Shown: positions 43,289 through 52,539 of the stretch, in pieces
Layout: the number at the start of each line of letters is the position of its first letter
Position numbering within the stretch: position 1 is the stretch's first letter
Source of the DNA: Seonamhaeicola aphaedonensis
GTDB lineage: Bacteria > Bacteroidota > Bacteroidia > Flavobacteriales > Flavobacteriaceae
Direction of reading: 5' to 3'
Length of the DNA: 64,000 bases
NCBI RefSeq assembly: GCF_003386195.1
Contig: NZ_QRDX01000001.1
Location: 310,001 to 374,000 of the forward strand
Position numbers and translations under genes: made by a program
The notes under the pieces: model-generated
The model's input: the letters and a program-made list of their open reading frames with translations, nothing else
Databases searched by the model: none
What the model was told of the DNA's origin: nothing

Positions 43289-43765
43289 TTAAGAAATCGT
43301 TATAGTTCTTGGAGGTTTTTGTTTAGCCTCTTCTTTTTTAGGAAGATGAACGCTTAAAATACCATCTTTATAAGTTGCCTTAATTTTAGATTCCTCTATA
43401 TATTCGGGTAATGAAAATGTTCTTTTAAATGAAGCGTATCCAAATTCTTGACGAATGTGGTTGTCTTCTACATGTTCATTCTCAGTATTTTTTTCTGAAG
43501 AAATTGACAATACTTCGTTATCCAAATCTATAGTAAAATCTTCTTTTTTCATACCGGGAACTGCCATATCCACATAAAAAGCATCAGCTGTTTCTCTGAT
43601 ATTTACCTTGGGCAGGGTCATTCCCGTATTGTAATTAGACATCATGATAGAAGGTAAATCTGCATTAAACATTCTATCTATCCAATTAGACCATGATGGG
43701 AAGTCTGCATATCTATCTGATTTTGCTAAACTTCCATTTTTTTGAGTTGTTACAAGATTGCTCAT
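43289..43765 (-). CDS. Small heat-shock protein (Hsp20/alpha-crystallin)
   Basis: 158 residues: variable N-terminal arm with Trp/Phe residues (about 20-40), alpha-crystallin domain (about 48-140, PKVNIRETADAFYVDMAVPG, EFGYASFKRTFSLPEYIE, YKDGILSVHLPK) and a C-terminal tail ending TITIS, which supplies the IxI motif for oligomer assembly. It is an ATP-independent holdase. It is encoded 38 bp after a diverged alpha-crystallin-like protein, so the two probably act together. Confidence 0.96.
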   Translation of the reverse strand: MSNLVTTQKNGSLAKSDRYADFPSWSNWIDRMFNADLPSIMMSNYNTGMTLPKVNIRETADAFYVDMAVPGMKKEDFTIDLDNEVLSISSEKNTENEHVEDNHIRQEFGYASFKRTFSLPEYIEESKIKATYKDGILSVHLPKKEEAKQKPPRTITIS

Positions 43766-43803
43766 AATAAAAATTTTAGTTAAACAAATAATCTATTTAA
43801 AAA

Positions 43804-44187
43804 CTACGCCACTCCTGTTAATAATTCATCGGATAAAAGTGACGTTGTATTTTTTTCTGCTACTGAAATATATAAACCCCCATCAACATATTGTGTGTTT
43901 ATTAGGGTATTAAAGTTGCTGTTAGGTAAAACTAAAAAGCTTTCTACAAAAACAGGTTTCTTTTTAAAGACGCCGTAACTGGTTTCAATTTTAGCCAACA
44001 TGACTTTTAATGTTAATACACCATTGGTAATATCAATGGCATAATTGTTCGCTTTTAATAATGGTGCTTTTATACGGATAGTTAAAATACCGTCTTTAAC
44101 ATCCATTTTTAATTCAGTAAGTTTAAAAGATACATTTTTAGAGGTCTTAAAAACGCTTTCATTCTTGTTAATCTTATTTAATTCCAT
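43804..44187 (-). CDS. Degenerate alpha-crystallin-domain protein
   Basis: 127 residues, not a clear database-type Hsp20, but the core reads like one: MDVKDGILTIRIKAP, IDITNGVLTLKV, VESFLVLPNSNFNTL and YVDGGLYISVAEK correspond to strands and the FxLP and GxLxI motifs of alpha-crystallin. It lacks the IxI tail. I start at the ATG at 44187; a TTG three codons upstream is unnecessary. As first gene of the pair with hsp20 it may be a hetero-oligomer partner. Function is inferred from motif and neighbour. Confidence 0.68.
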   Translation of the reverse strand: MELNKINKNESVFKTSKNVSFKLTELKMDVKDGILTIRIKAPLLKANNYAIDITNGVLTLKVMLAKIETSYGVFKKKPVFVESFLVLPNSNFNTLINTQYVDGGLYISVAEKNTTSLLSDELLTGVA

Positions 44188-44583
44188 GATAAACAATTAA
44201 TAATTAAACAAAAACTCTAATAAAACTCAGGTAATATTTTCTGAAATTCTGGAAGTATACTTAAAAAAGTAAACCAACATAGAATAATCAGATTCACCTT
44301 AAAAGCATTATACTATAGACAAAAAAAATACCAAACTATTTTAGACGATAATTAACAAAAAAACAACTAATAAAAATGAAAAAATGACAGAAATTAGTAC
44401 GTCAATAAATAAAAAAATGACAATTTTTCATAACATTAGTTGAGGATATAGTCCCTTTATTTGATAGATTCTCTCTAAATTACACTAATTAAGTATCTAA
44501 AAACTGTTTTCAAATATGTTTATCCTCTCAAATTAAACAAATTTGGATTTGTTTCTACGAACGAATGTGAAATGATAAGAGCA
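44188..44583. other. Intergenic region upstream of the small heat-shock genes
   Basis: 396 bp, very AT-rich. It must carry the promoter of the two minus-strand heat-shock genes, but I find no good TAnnTTTG box and no CIRCE-like dyad. Apart from the inverted repeat at 44535-44554 I see nothing else. Confidence 0.5.
44535..44554 (-). terminator. Possible weak terminator after metZ
   Basis: AAACAAAT, 4-nt loop, ATTTGTTT: a perfect 8-bp AT-rich stem 30 bp after the metZ stop, followed by T-rich bases on the minus strand. Stability is low. Confidence 0.4.
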
Positions 44584-45759
44584 CTAACTATTTAAAGCCT
44601 GCTCAATATCGGCTATAATATCATCAATATGCTCTAACCCAAGTGAACAACGCACCATACCATTTGTAATACCCGCAGCAGCTTTCACTTCAGGCTCTAC
44701 CTTTGCATGTGTTGTACTGGCAGGATGTGTGACTATGGTTCTAGAATCACCCAAATTAGCAGATAAAGAACACATCTTAATATTATCAAAGAAACTTCGA
44801 CCTCCTTCTAGTCCTCCTTCAACTTCAAAAGCCACAATATTACCCCCTAACCGCATCTGCTTTTTGGCTACTGCATATTTTGAATGCGACTTTAAAAATG
44901 GATATTTAACCCATTTCACCTTAGGGTGCTTTTCTAGATATTCAGCTAGCTTTAAGGCATTCTCACAATGTTTCTCAACCCGAATGGCTAAAGTCTCTAA
45001 CGATTTTGATAATACCCATGCGTTAAACGGACTCATAGCAGGCCCTGTTAATCTTGAAAATAAATAAATTTCTCTAATCAACGCTTTGTTACCTACCGTT
45101 ATACCACCCAAAACACGCCCTTGTCCATCCATTAACTTGGTAGCTGAATGAATTACCAAATCTGCGCCAAATTTAATAGGATTCTGTAAATACGGTGTTG
45201 CAAAACAATTATCTATCACTAATAACAAATTGTGTTTTTTACAAATCCCACTCAAATATTCTAAGTCTAAAACATCAACACCTGGGTTCGTTGGTGTTTC
45301 AGCGTAAATAAACTTGGTATTGGGTTTAATTAAACTTTCAACCGTTTCTACTTCATTAATGTTAAAATAAGAACATTCAATATTCCATTTAGGGAAGTAC
45401 TTAGTAAACAAGCCATGTGTTGCACCAAATACTGAACTACAAGACACTACGTGATCGCCAGCATTTAACAAGGTTGCAAATGTTGAAAAAACTGCCGCCA
45501 TACCACTTGCAAAGGCAAAACCAGCTTCAGCCCCTTCCATTTTACAAACTTTTTCAACAAACTCGTTTACGTTGGGGTTGCTATACCTACTGTATAAATC
45601 GCGTTGCTTTTCTTCGGCAAAAGACGCTCTCATTTCTTCAGCATCATCAAACACAAATCCTGAGGTTAAATATAAAGGCACCGAATGTTCAGAAAACTGT
45701 GTGGTTTCAGATTGTGTGCGTACCGCTTCCGTTTCAAAATGTTTTTTCTCTTTGCTCAT
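44584..45759 (-). CDS. metZ: MetZ-type O-acyl-homoserine sulfhydrylase / cystathionine synthase family
   Basis: 391-residue Cys/Met-metabolism PLP enzyme: SRYSNPNVNEFVEKV, FASGMAAVFS, PLP lysine in HSATKLMDGQGRVLGG (about residue 208), TGPAMSPFNAWVLSKSLETL and THPASTTH. The GQGRVLGG and PFNAW features are those of MetZ (O-succinylhomoserine sulfhydrylase). Because its operon makes O-acetylhomoserine, the true acyl substrate may be the acetyl ester; cystathionine synthesis is also possible. Third gene of the riboswitch-controlled operon, with a 69-bp leader containing a repeat-like fragment. Confidence 0.85.
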   Translation of the reverse strand: MSKEKKHFETEAVRTQSETTQFSEHSVPLYLTSGFVFDDAEEMRASFAEEKQRDLYSRYSNPNVNEFVEKVCKMEGAEAGFAFASGMAAVFSTFATLLNAGDHVVSCSSVFGATHGLFTKYFPKWNIECSYFNINEVETVESLIKPNTKFIYAETPTNPGVDVLDLEYLSGICKKHNLLLVIDNCFATPYLQNPIKFGADLVIHSATKLMDGQGRVLGGITVGNKALIREIYLFSRLTGPAMSPFNAWVLSKSLETLAIRVEKHCENALKLAEYLEKHPKVKWVKYPFLKSHSKYAVAKKQMRLGGNIVAFEVEGGLEGGRSFFDNIKMCSLSANLGDSRTIVTHPASTTHAKVEPEVKAAAGITNGMVRCSLGLEHIDDIIADIEQALNS

Positions 45760-45828
45760 TTTTCATGTTTGTAGGTTTCAATGACACTTAGACTCTGCTT
45801 AATGACTACGTGGGAATGACAAAACTAA

Positions 45829-48800
45829 TTAACTGATATGTTTAGACAACCTTAATATATCCCCAAAAACTCCACGTGCCGTAACTTCTGCGCCTGCACC
45901 TGCACCTTGAATAACTATAGGTTGTTCTCCGTAACTTTCTGTAAATATTTCGAAAATAGCATCAGAACCTTTTACATGCCCCAAAGTACTATCTTCTGGA
46001 ATTGATACTAATTTCACTTCTAAATTGCCTTTATCTTGAGATAAATCTCCAGATAAATCACCCACATAACGAAGCACATGACCTGATGCTTGCTCCTCTT
46101 TTATTTTCTGATACTTATCATCTAAAACCTCTAGTTGATTTAAAAAGTCAGCGACCGAAATATTACGATAGGCTTCTGGAATTAAATTCAGTACTTCAAC
46201 ATCCTCAAACTCATTTTGTAAATCCAGTTCTCTTGCCAAAATCAATAACTTTCTAGCCACATCATTTCCTGAAAAATCCTCACGCGGATCAGGTTCGGTA
46301 AACCCTTTATCAATGGTCTCTCTAACAATTGCACTAAATGGCTTATTCTGTACCGAAAAGTTGTTGAATAAATAACTTAAAGTACCTGAAAACACCCCTC
46401 TAATACGTGTGATGTTTTCACCTGACTCATGAAGTAATTTAATTGTATCAATTAAAGGTAAACCAGCACCAACAGTAGTTTCATAAAGATACTGTTTATT
46501 ATGCTCTTTTAATTGCTCACGTAATTCTCTGTAAAAATCATGCGAAATGGTATTGGCTATTTTGTTACTGGATACTAAATCAAAACCAGCTTCAATTAAA
46601 GGTACATAGTTTTTATAGAACACATCACTTGCCGTATTATCTACTGCAATTAAGTTTTCTAAATGATGGTTCTTAGCAAACGTTATAATGTGTTCAATAG
46701 AACTATCTAATGAACTTGAAGCCACAGCCTCTTTCCATTGATTATCAACCCCATTTTTATCTAAAATGAGTTTGGTTGAATTGGCTATAGCAAACACATT
46801 TAAATTAATCCCTTTTCGTTTTTCAATATCGTTTTTTGACTTAAGAATTTGATTAATTAAAGCCCCTCCAACACCTCCATGTCCAAAAACAGCAATATTA
46901 ATCTTTTTAGAAATTCCGAAGACTTCCCCATGAATAACGTTTAATGCCTTATGAAGCTCTGTTTTATTAACCACCAAACTCACATTTTTCCCAGTAACTG
47001 TATTATTAAAAAGCAACGGAGTAATTTGGTTTTTAATTAGCGCATTGAAGGGTTTGTGGAACGAACTTAATTCAATGCCTACTATTGAGATAACTGCCAC
47101 ATTATCATTAACGGTAATAGCATTTACATCTTGAGAATGAAAATCATTTTTAAATTCTCGTTGTAACGTTGCTACGGCTTGTGCTGACTGATCTGCATCA
47201 ATAATTAATCCGATACCTCTCTCCGAAGAACCTTGTGATACGATACTCACACTAATACCCGCATTTCCCAAGGCTCCAAATATTCTGGCATCAACACCTA
47301 TTTTACCCAATAAACCTCGTCCTTCTAAATTCAATAATGCCACCTTATCTAACACAGAAAGCGAGGTAACTTCTTTAACACTTGGTTTTGCGGTAATTAA
47401 AGTACCTTGGTCATTAGGATTGAAAGTATTTAAAATACGAAGATTAATATTCTTCTCCACCAACGGAATGATGGTTTTTGCATGTAACACCGAAGCACCA
47501 AAATTTGCCAACTCATTGGCCTCACTAAACGACAATTCTCTAATTTGTTTGGCATCTGGAACTAAATTAGGATCTGCCGTATAAATACCACTAACATGGG
47601 TATAATTTTGTAACTCTTCGGCTTCTAAAAAATTTGCTAATAGCGCAGCTGTATAGTTACTTCCATTTCTACCTAAAGTGGTAGTTTCATTCTTTAAGTT
47701 TGAAGCTATGAAACCTGTTATTACATTAACTACACCATTATTTCGTTTAAAATAATTCTCAACATTTTCTTTAGATAGTTTATGGAGCGGTTGCGCATTG
47801 CCAAAAGATTCATCGGTTTTTATTAACTCTCGAGAATCTACAGCTCTGGCTTCAATACCATGCTCATTCAATAAATTGGCAATAAGTTTAACAGACAGTA
47901 ATTCGCCCTGTGCTAAAATATTGTCCTTAGTTTTTTTACTGAAATCACGCAACAAACTAACGCCTTCTAAAAGTTTATCAAGAACTTCAAATTCTATTGA
48001 AAAATCTATGTAAGTTGAAGGCTGCCCCTGATAAGCCTTAAAAGCTTCTAAATCTTCTTTATAAGGCTTTCCTTCTAAAGCTTTATTCAGGATGGCTTCT
48101 AAGTCATCGGTTGCCGACCCTCTTGCTGAAACCACCACTGTTATACGCTCACCGGCATGTACCTTGTTTTTTATAATAGATAATACCGTTTCTAGACCTT
48201 CTCCGTTAGCCAGCGATTTACCTCCAAACTTTAGAACTTTAATCGGTTTTCTTTTTGAATCTGGCACAAATATGCCTTCAACTATTTTCTCAAGTTGGTC
48301 ATATTCCATTAAAAATGCATCATGCCCATGTACCGAATGTATCTCACTATACGTTACGTTTGGGTTCGATAAGGCCAACTGTTTATGCGTTTCTCTGTTT
48401 TCTTCAGCTGTAAAAAACAAATCAGAATCTACACCAACAATGTGTATTTTAGCTTGAATATTCTCTAAAACATTAAAGTTAGACGCCCTATCTTTAGTAA
48501 CATCAATAGTCTTTAAGAGTTGATTCATCAATTTGTAGGCCGACAGTTGGAACCGTTCTTGCAATTTCTTACCATGATGTAGTAGCCAACTTTCTACATT
48601 GAAAATTTCTAAATCTTCATTTTTGGTGCGTTGAAAACGCGCTTTAAAAGACTCAGGTGTTCTGTAACACAACATAGCATGCATTCTGGCATCATGAACC
48701 GGGTTTTTAGAATTCAATAAGAACTGCTCCTGAATTTGGCAATTGGCAATTAACCAATCTGTAGACTTCCAGTCAGTTGCTACCACAATTAAATGCTCCG

Positions 48801-49227
48801 TAAAATTAGGCTGCAAAACAGCCATTTCCCAAGCAATACCACCTCCTAGAGAACCTCCAATGGTAGCATAAACTTTGTCTAAACTTAATCTTTTTAAGCC
48901 TTCTAAAAAGATTTGAGCTACATCACGAGCCACAAAATCTTTATAGTTTTCTATAAGAAAACCATCAAATCCGTTCCCTGGAATATTAAAGGCTAAAACG
49001 GAATAAATCTTGGTATCAATTACCTTATCTTCTCCAATTAAATCTTTCCACCAACCCGTTTCCCCTGCCACATTACTATTACCTGTAAGGGCATGATTTA
49101 CCAAAACAACCGGAGCCGTTCCTAATGCTTGCCCAAATACCTGATAACTTAATTTAAGCTCAGGATTAAGCACACCACTTATAGTTGTGTAATTCTTTAT
49201 TATGATATGTTGCAATGTGTCTTTCAA
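45829..49227 (-). CDS. Triple fusion: homoserine O-acetyltransferase, aspartokinase, homoserine dehydrogenase
   Basis: 1132 residues. Residues about 1-320 are a MetX-like alpha/beta hydrolase with nucleophile Ser126 (IGGSLGGG), an Asp near 269 (GVDSDLFF) and His302 (HGHDAFL). Residues about 330-765 are aspartokinase (KFGGKSLANGEGL at 333) with ACT domains; about 775-1132 are homoserine dehydrogenase (IAVFGHGGVGG). One polypeptide thus performs the first and third steps of the aspartate pathway and then acetylates homoserine toward methionine. The start codon is TTG: a stop lies just upstream and no ATG occurs in the first 133 codons. It begins 9 bp after metY. Confidence 0.92.
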   Translation of the reverse strand: MKDTLQHIIIKNYTTISGVLNPELKLSYQVFGQALGTAPVVLVNHALTGNSNVAGETGWWKDLIGEDKVIDTKIYSVLAFNIPGNGFDGFLIENYKDFVARDVAQIFLEGLKRLSLDKVYATIGGSLGGGIAWEMAVLQPNFTEHLIVVATDWKSTDWLIANCQIQEQFLLNSKNPVHDARMHAMLCYRTPESFKARFQRTKNEDLEIFNVESWLLHHGKKLQERFQLSAYKLMNQLLKTIDVTKDRASNFNVLENIQAKIHIVGVDSDLFFTAEENRETHKQLALSNPNVTYSEIHSVHGHDAFLMEYDQLEKIVEGIFVPDSKRKPIKVLKFGGKSLANGEGLETVLSIIKNKVHAGERITVVVSARGSATDDLEAILNKALEGKPYKEDLEAFKAYQGQPSTYIDFSIEFEVLDKLLEGVSLLRDFSKKTKDNILAQGELLSVKLIANLLNEHGIEARAVDSRELIKTDESFGNAQPLHKLSKENVENYFKRNNGVVNVITGFIASNLKNETTTLGRNGSNYTAALLANFLEAEELQNYTHVSGIYTADPNLVPDAKQIRELSFSEANELANFGASVLHAKTIIPLVEKNINLRILNTFNPNDQGTLITAKPSVKEVTSLSVLDKVALLNLEGRGLLGKIGVDARIFGALGNAGISVSIVSQGSSERGIGLIIDADQSAQAVATLQREFKNDFHSQDVNAITVNDNVAVISIVGIELSSFHKPFNALIKNQITPLLFNNTVTGKNVSLVVNKTELHKALNVIHGEVFGISKKINIAVFGHGGVGGALINQILKSKNDIEKRKGINLNVFAIANSTKLILDKNGVDNQWKEAVASSSLDSSIEHIITFAKNHHLENLIAVDNTASDVFYKNYVPLIEAGFDLVSSNKIANTISHDFYRELREQLKEHNKQYLYETTVGAGLPLIDTIKLLHESGENITRIRGVFSGTLSYLFNNFSVQNKPFSAIVRETIDKGFTEPDPREDFSGNDVARKLLILARELDLQNEFEDVEVLNLIPEAYRNISVADFLNQLEVLDDKYQKIKEEQASGHVLRYVGDLSGDLSQDKGNLEVKLVSIPEDSTLGHVKGSDAIFEIFTESYGEQPIVIQGAGAGAEVTARGVFGDILRLSKHIS

Positions 49228-49236
49228 CTCTAGTGT

Positions 49237-50514
49237 TTATTTTATTTCCGAAAAAGCAGCTTTTAAATCTGCTTTCAAATCTTCAATATCCTCAATACCC
49301 ACGGACAATCTAATTAAATCTGGTGAGACACCAGCTGAAGCCTGTTCTTCTTCATTTAGTTGTTGATGCGTGGTACTAGAAGGATGAATTATCAATGATT
49401 TTGTGTCTCCAATATTAGCAAGTAATGAGAAAAGTTTTGTTTTGTCTGCAATGGTTTTAGCAGCTTCAAAACCGCCTTTGGCACCAAAAGTAACAATGCC
49501 ACTTTGGCCACTAGGCAAATATTTATCTGCTAACGCTTTGTATTTACTACTTGCTAACCCTGGATAATTTACCCAAGCCACTTCGGGTTGAGCTTCTAAC
49601 CATTTTGCTAGTTCTAGAGCATTTTCACTGTGTTGTTTGATTCTTACAGGTAAAGTTTCTAAACCTTGTAGAATATTAAAAGCATTGGTTGGACTTAAAG
49701 CACCTCCAAAATCTCGTAACCCTTCTAATATGAGTTTAAAGGTATATGACGCTGCGCCTAGTGTTTCGTAATACTTTAGTCCGTGATATCCCGCTGATGG
49801 CTCTGTAAATTCAGGAAACTTTCCGTTAGACCAATCAAAAGTTCCTGCATCAATAATGGCTCCACCCAAGGATGTTCCTTGACCACCTATGTATTTAGTT
49901 AATGAATGAATAACAATATTTGCACCATGTTTAATTGGATTTAATAAAGCTGGAGTAGCCACCGTATTGTCTACAATAAAAGGAACTCCTGCTGCTTTTG
50001 AATGTTCGGCAATGGCTTCTAAATCAAGAACATCTAATTTTGGATTTCCTAATGACTCTACAAAAAAGGCTCTTGTGTTATCTTGAACTGCCTTAGCAAA
50101 ATTATTTGGGTTTGATGCATCTACAAATGTTGTTGTAATACCTAATCTGGGTAATGTAACACTTAACAAATTGTATGTACCTCCATACAAGCTACTTGAA
50201 GCTACTATATGATCCCCAGATTTTAAAAGCGTTAAAAGCCCTGTTGAAATAGCGGCTGTACCAGAAGCAAATACAACAGCTCCAATACCTCCTTCAACTG
50301 AAGCTAGACGCTCTTGTAACACTTGGTTTGTTGGATTGTTTAATCTGGTGTAGATAAAGCCTAATTCTTGTAGTGAAAACAGGTTTGCTGCATGTTCTGA
50401 ATCATTAAACACATAGGAAGTAGTTTGATAAATAGGCACCGCTCTTGTTCCTCCTGTGGCTTTAACATCATGACCTGCATGTAATGCGTTTGTTGCTAAT
50501 TTTTGATCGCTCAT
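49237..50514 (-). CDS. metY: O-acetylhomoserine sulfhydrylase
   Basis: Forms homocysteine from O-acetylhomoserine and sulfide. 425 residues, the length of MetY rather than of cystathionine synthases (about 390). N-terminal TNALHAGHDVKATGGTRAVP by its ends, RLNNPTNQVLQERLA, FASGTAAISTG and PLP lysine in HSLTKYIGGQGTSLGG (about residue 208). First gene after a SAM-I riboswitch, followed after 9 bp by the MetX-containing fusion that makes its substrate. Confidence 0.95.
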   Translation of the reverse strand: MSDQKLATNALHAGHDVKATGGTRAVPIYQTTSYVFNDSEHAANLFSLQELGFIYTRLNNPTNQVLQERLASVEGGIGAVVFASGTAAISTGLLTLLKSGDHIVASSSLYGGTYNLLSVTLPRLGITTTFVDASNPNNFAKAVQDNTRAFFVESLGNPKLDVLDLEAIAEHSKAAGVPFIVDNTVATPALLNPIKHGANIVIHSLTKYIGGQGTSLGGAIIDAGTFDWSNGKFPEFTEPSAGYHGLKYYETLGAASYTFKLILEGLRDFGGALSPTNAFNILQGLETLPVRIKQHSENALELAKWLEAQPEVAWVNYPGLASSKYKALADKYLPSGQSGIVTFGAKGGFEAAKTIADKTKLFSLLANIGDTKSLIIHPSSTTHQQLNEEEQASAGVSPDLIRLSVGIEDIEDLKADLKAAFSEIK

Positions 50515-50637
50515 TTTTCTAATTTCTTTTTTCGGTTAATAAAAAATAATCCAATAGTTAAAATACGCTAAAAATAACGTACTAAGTATAGAAAAATGTT
50601 ATAAGAATTTTAAAATTACAGAAAGTAATTTCGTTTA

Positions 50638-50760
50638 GTTATCTATCCAAACTCCCGATAAATGAATCGGTCATTTAAGTAGAATTTAGCACCTTCTTTA
50701 ATAAGTTTAAAGGGTTGCTAAGGCTTCTGTGGGTCTAATCCCTCCACCTTTCTTGATAAC
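50638..50760 (-). promoter_or_regulatory. SAM-I (S-box) riboswitch upstream of metY
   Basis: Minus strand: GTTATCAAGAAAGGTGGAGG, GATTAGACCCACAGAAGCC, TTAGCAACCC and AAGGTGCTAAATTC, the same S-box core as at 31387-31532. P1 is GTTATC (50760-50755) with GATAAC (50643-50638); P4 is TAAATGA/TCATTTA. Between aptamer and metY there is only an AT-rich hairpin (AAATTAC/GTAATTT), so the off-switch structure is unclear. It controls metY, the MetX-AK-HSD fusion and metZ. Confidence 0.95.
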
Positions 50761-50791
50761 ATTTCAATACGTTTGTTGAACTTTTGTTTTG

Positions 50792-50822
50792 CAAATATTC
50801 GTTCAGAAAAGTTATTTTCCAA
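50792..50822 (-). promoter_or_regulatory. Candidate promoter of the metY transcript
   Basis: Minus strand TTG (50822-50820), 20 bp, AATATTTG (50799-50792), seven of eight positions of TAnnTTTG counted with its fixed bases, 31 bp before the riboswitch. Confidence 0.5.
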
Positions 50823-50840
50823 ATTTTTTAAGGGTTAATT

Positions 50841-52391
50841 TTAGTTTTCAATCAAATTCTGTTCAAATTTCTCACGAATAACACTTGCAATGGGTTTGTT
50901 TTCTATCTTAGATTCTAACCATGAAATTATATCTAAATATAAGAAGGCACGACTTTGATAGGAATCATCTTCAAACTCTTTTAATTTCTTATGAAGTTTG
51001 ATAAACTCGTTCTTCACTTCGTGAGGATAAATATCTCCCAAGCCTCTTAAAAACTTAATAAATTCCTTCTGTACCTCATACAAATCTTCCATTTTTATTA
51101 AAAACTTATAAGTACTTTTAATTAGTACATCTAAGTTGTAATCTAACCCGGCCTCATAATGTGCTACCAAATTCAAAATTCTTGAAAAGCATAGCAAATC
51201 TTCACGCATTTGTAATGATTTGTTACTAATTATTTTATCTAAAAACTGAATACATTCTCTGTTGTTTCCTGCTCCAAAATACATGCTAGCAATTTTGTAG
51301 TAGAATACCATGATATGATGTTCATCAATTCTATCCTTATAAGTTTTTAATTGTTCTAAAACCTCATCAATTAATGGCACCCCCTGTTCAAAAGAACCTT
51401 CTATAAAATGCAAATTGAGTTTATTGGTGTAGATATACAGAAACGCTAAGCCATCAACATTATCATCAATTGGAAACCACTTTTCTTTTGTTACACTTTC
51501 CAACTTTTCAAGATATTCTTTAAACTTTTCATGTTTGCGTAAATAAAACAAAGCTTCAAGCAAGTAATGATTTCCTCGTAAAAAGAAAACAGGATTTAGC
51601 TTAATCATATCTTGATAATCATAAAAAAGCGTTACCCACTTTAAAGCGTATTTATAACACGATAAAAAATCCTGAATTAAAAAGCTATACCACAAATGCG
51701 CTTTGTATAACCACAACTTTTCCCGAAAGCCTAAGTCATTGATATCATATTTAGGTAAACGTGCATTAAAATAATCTGTAATTCGTTTATGTTCTGCGTC
51801 ATTTTTCACATAACCTGTTTTTAAAAACAAACCATAAAGCTGTAATGATAAATTAGATAACTTGCTGGCCACCACATTCTGAACACTCAATTCTTTAGCT
51901 TGCACTGTCAACTCATCTGCCCTATTACTCAAACTACGTGTTATATACTGCGACTCAATAATTTTTTCCAGCTCTACAATCTCATAGGCAATGTTCTTTT
52001 CCTCATGAGCTATTGCCATATTTTTGGCTTTATCCAAAATCTTTAAGCTCTGTTTATAAAGTCCTTTATGATATAAAATGGTAGCAAAATCTAATTGTTC
52101 ACGAATCTGGATTCGGACATCTTGATGAGAAGGATTCAACCTTAAACTTATTAATATCTGTTTATATAAATGTGCTTTTAAATTAGAAAGTTGTTGTTTT
52201 TTTACAATACCTTTTTTTAAAATAGTGGCTTCGTCATATTTAGGTAACTTATCCAAAATATTAAAGAGCAATAAAAACTTGGAGTCTTCATTTACGCCTA
52301 ATCTCCCTACATACAATTTGAATTGTCTTTTTTCGGACTTTGATAAAGACTTCACCAACACAAACAAATTATCTTTTTGCTCTTTTGTCAT
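50841..52391 (-). CDS. Helical-repeat (TPR-like) protein of unknown function
   Basis: 516 residues, no signal peptide. The sequence is almost entirely amphipathic helices of TPR spacing (for instance ATILYHKGLYKQSLKILDKA near residue 105, YKIASMYFGAGNNRECIQFL near 365), preceded by a conserved N-terminus KDNLFVLVKSLSKSEKRQFK. I recognise it as a Bacteroidota family with no known function. It is divergent from leuA and shares a 148-bp intergenic region with it. A scaffolding role is only a guess. Confidence 0.72.
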   Translation of the reverse strand: MTKEQKDNLFVLVKSLSKSEKRQFKLYVGRLGVNEDSKFLLLFNILDKLPKYDEATILKKGIVKKQQLSNLKAHLYKQILISLRLNPSHQDVRIQIREQLDFATILYHKGLYKQSLKILDKAKNMAIAHEEKNIAYEIVELEKIIESQYITRSLSNRADELTVQAKELSVQNVVASKLSNLSLQLYGLFLKTGYVKNDAEHKRITDYFNARLPKYDINDLGFREKLWLYKAHLWYSFLIQDFLSCYKYALKWVTLFYDYQDMIKLNPVFFLRGNHYLLEALFYLRKHEKFKEYLEKLESVTKEKWFPIDDNVDGLAFLYIYTNKLNLHFIEGSFEQGVPLIDEVLEQLKTYKDRIDEHHIMVFYYKIASMYFGAGNNRECIQFLDKIISNKSLQMREDLLCFSRILNLVAHYEAGLDYNLDVLIKSTYKFLIKMEDLYEVQKEFIKFLRGLGDIYPHEVKNEFIKLHKKLKEFEDDSYQSRAFLYLDIISWLESKIENKPIASVIREKFEQNLIEN

Positions 52392-52478
52392 AGTTACAAA
52401 ATTACCTTTAAAGCATTGTAATACAATTTTTTAACTTAACTTAGCAGTAGTTAAACATCGTAAAAAAAGTAATTAAAG

Positions 52479-52510
52479 TTGTAGTTTTACGAAACCAAAA
52501 TATACATTCG
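52479..52510 (+). promoter_or_regulatory. Candidate promoter of leuA-leuB
   Basis: TTG at 52479-52481, 21 bp, TACATTCG at 52503-52510, one base off TAnnTTTG, 29 bp before the leuA ATG. Confidence 0.55.
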
Positions 52511-52515
52511 TAAAA
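52485..52515 (+). promoter_or_regulatory. Dyad overlapping the leuA promoter
   Basis: TTTTACGAA and its exact complement TTCGTAAAA are separated by 13 bp. The right half includes the last bases of the -7 box and the left half lies between the two promoter elements. A third half-site (TCGTAAAA) lies at 52458-52465. This is the geometry of a repressor operator. Confidence 0.6.
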
Positions 52516-52539
52516 GAATAAGAAAATATATTTTAATAA

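Noticed and set aside
44188-44583. Search for a CIRCE or other heat-shock operator upstream of the Hsp20 pair
   Set aside because: No matching dyad was found by eye.
45417-45791. 124-residue plus-strand reading frame opposite metZ
   Set aside because: Low-complexity Gln/His/Leu-rich translation produced by the antisense of metZ; no independent support.
45809-45820. CGTGGGAATGAC as a full interspersed repeat copy
   Set aside because: Only about 12 bp resemble the element at 27499-27523 and no second arm is present; too short to call.
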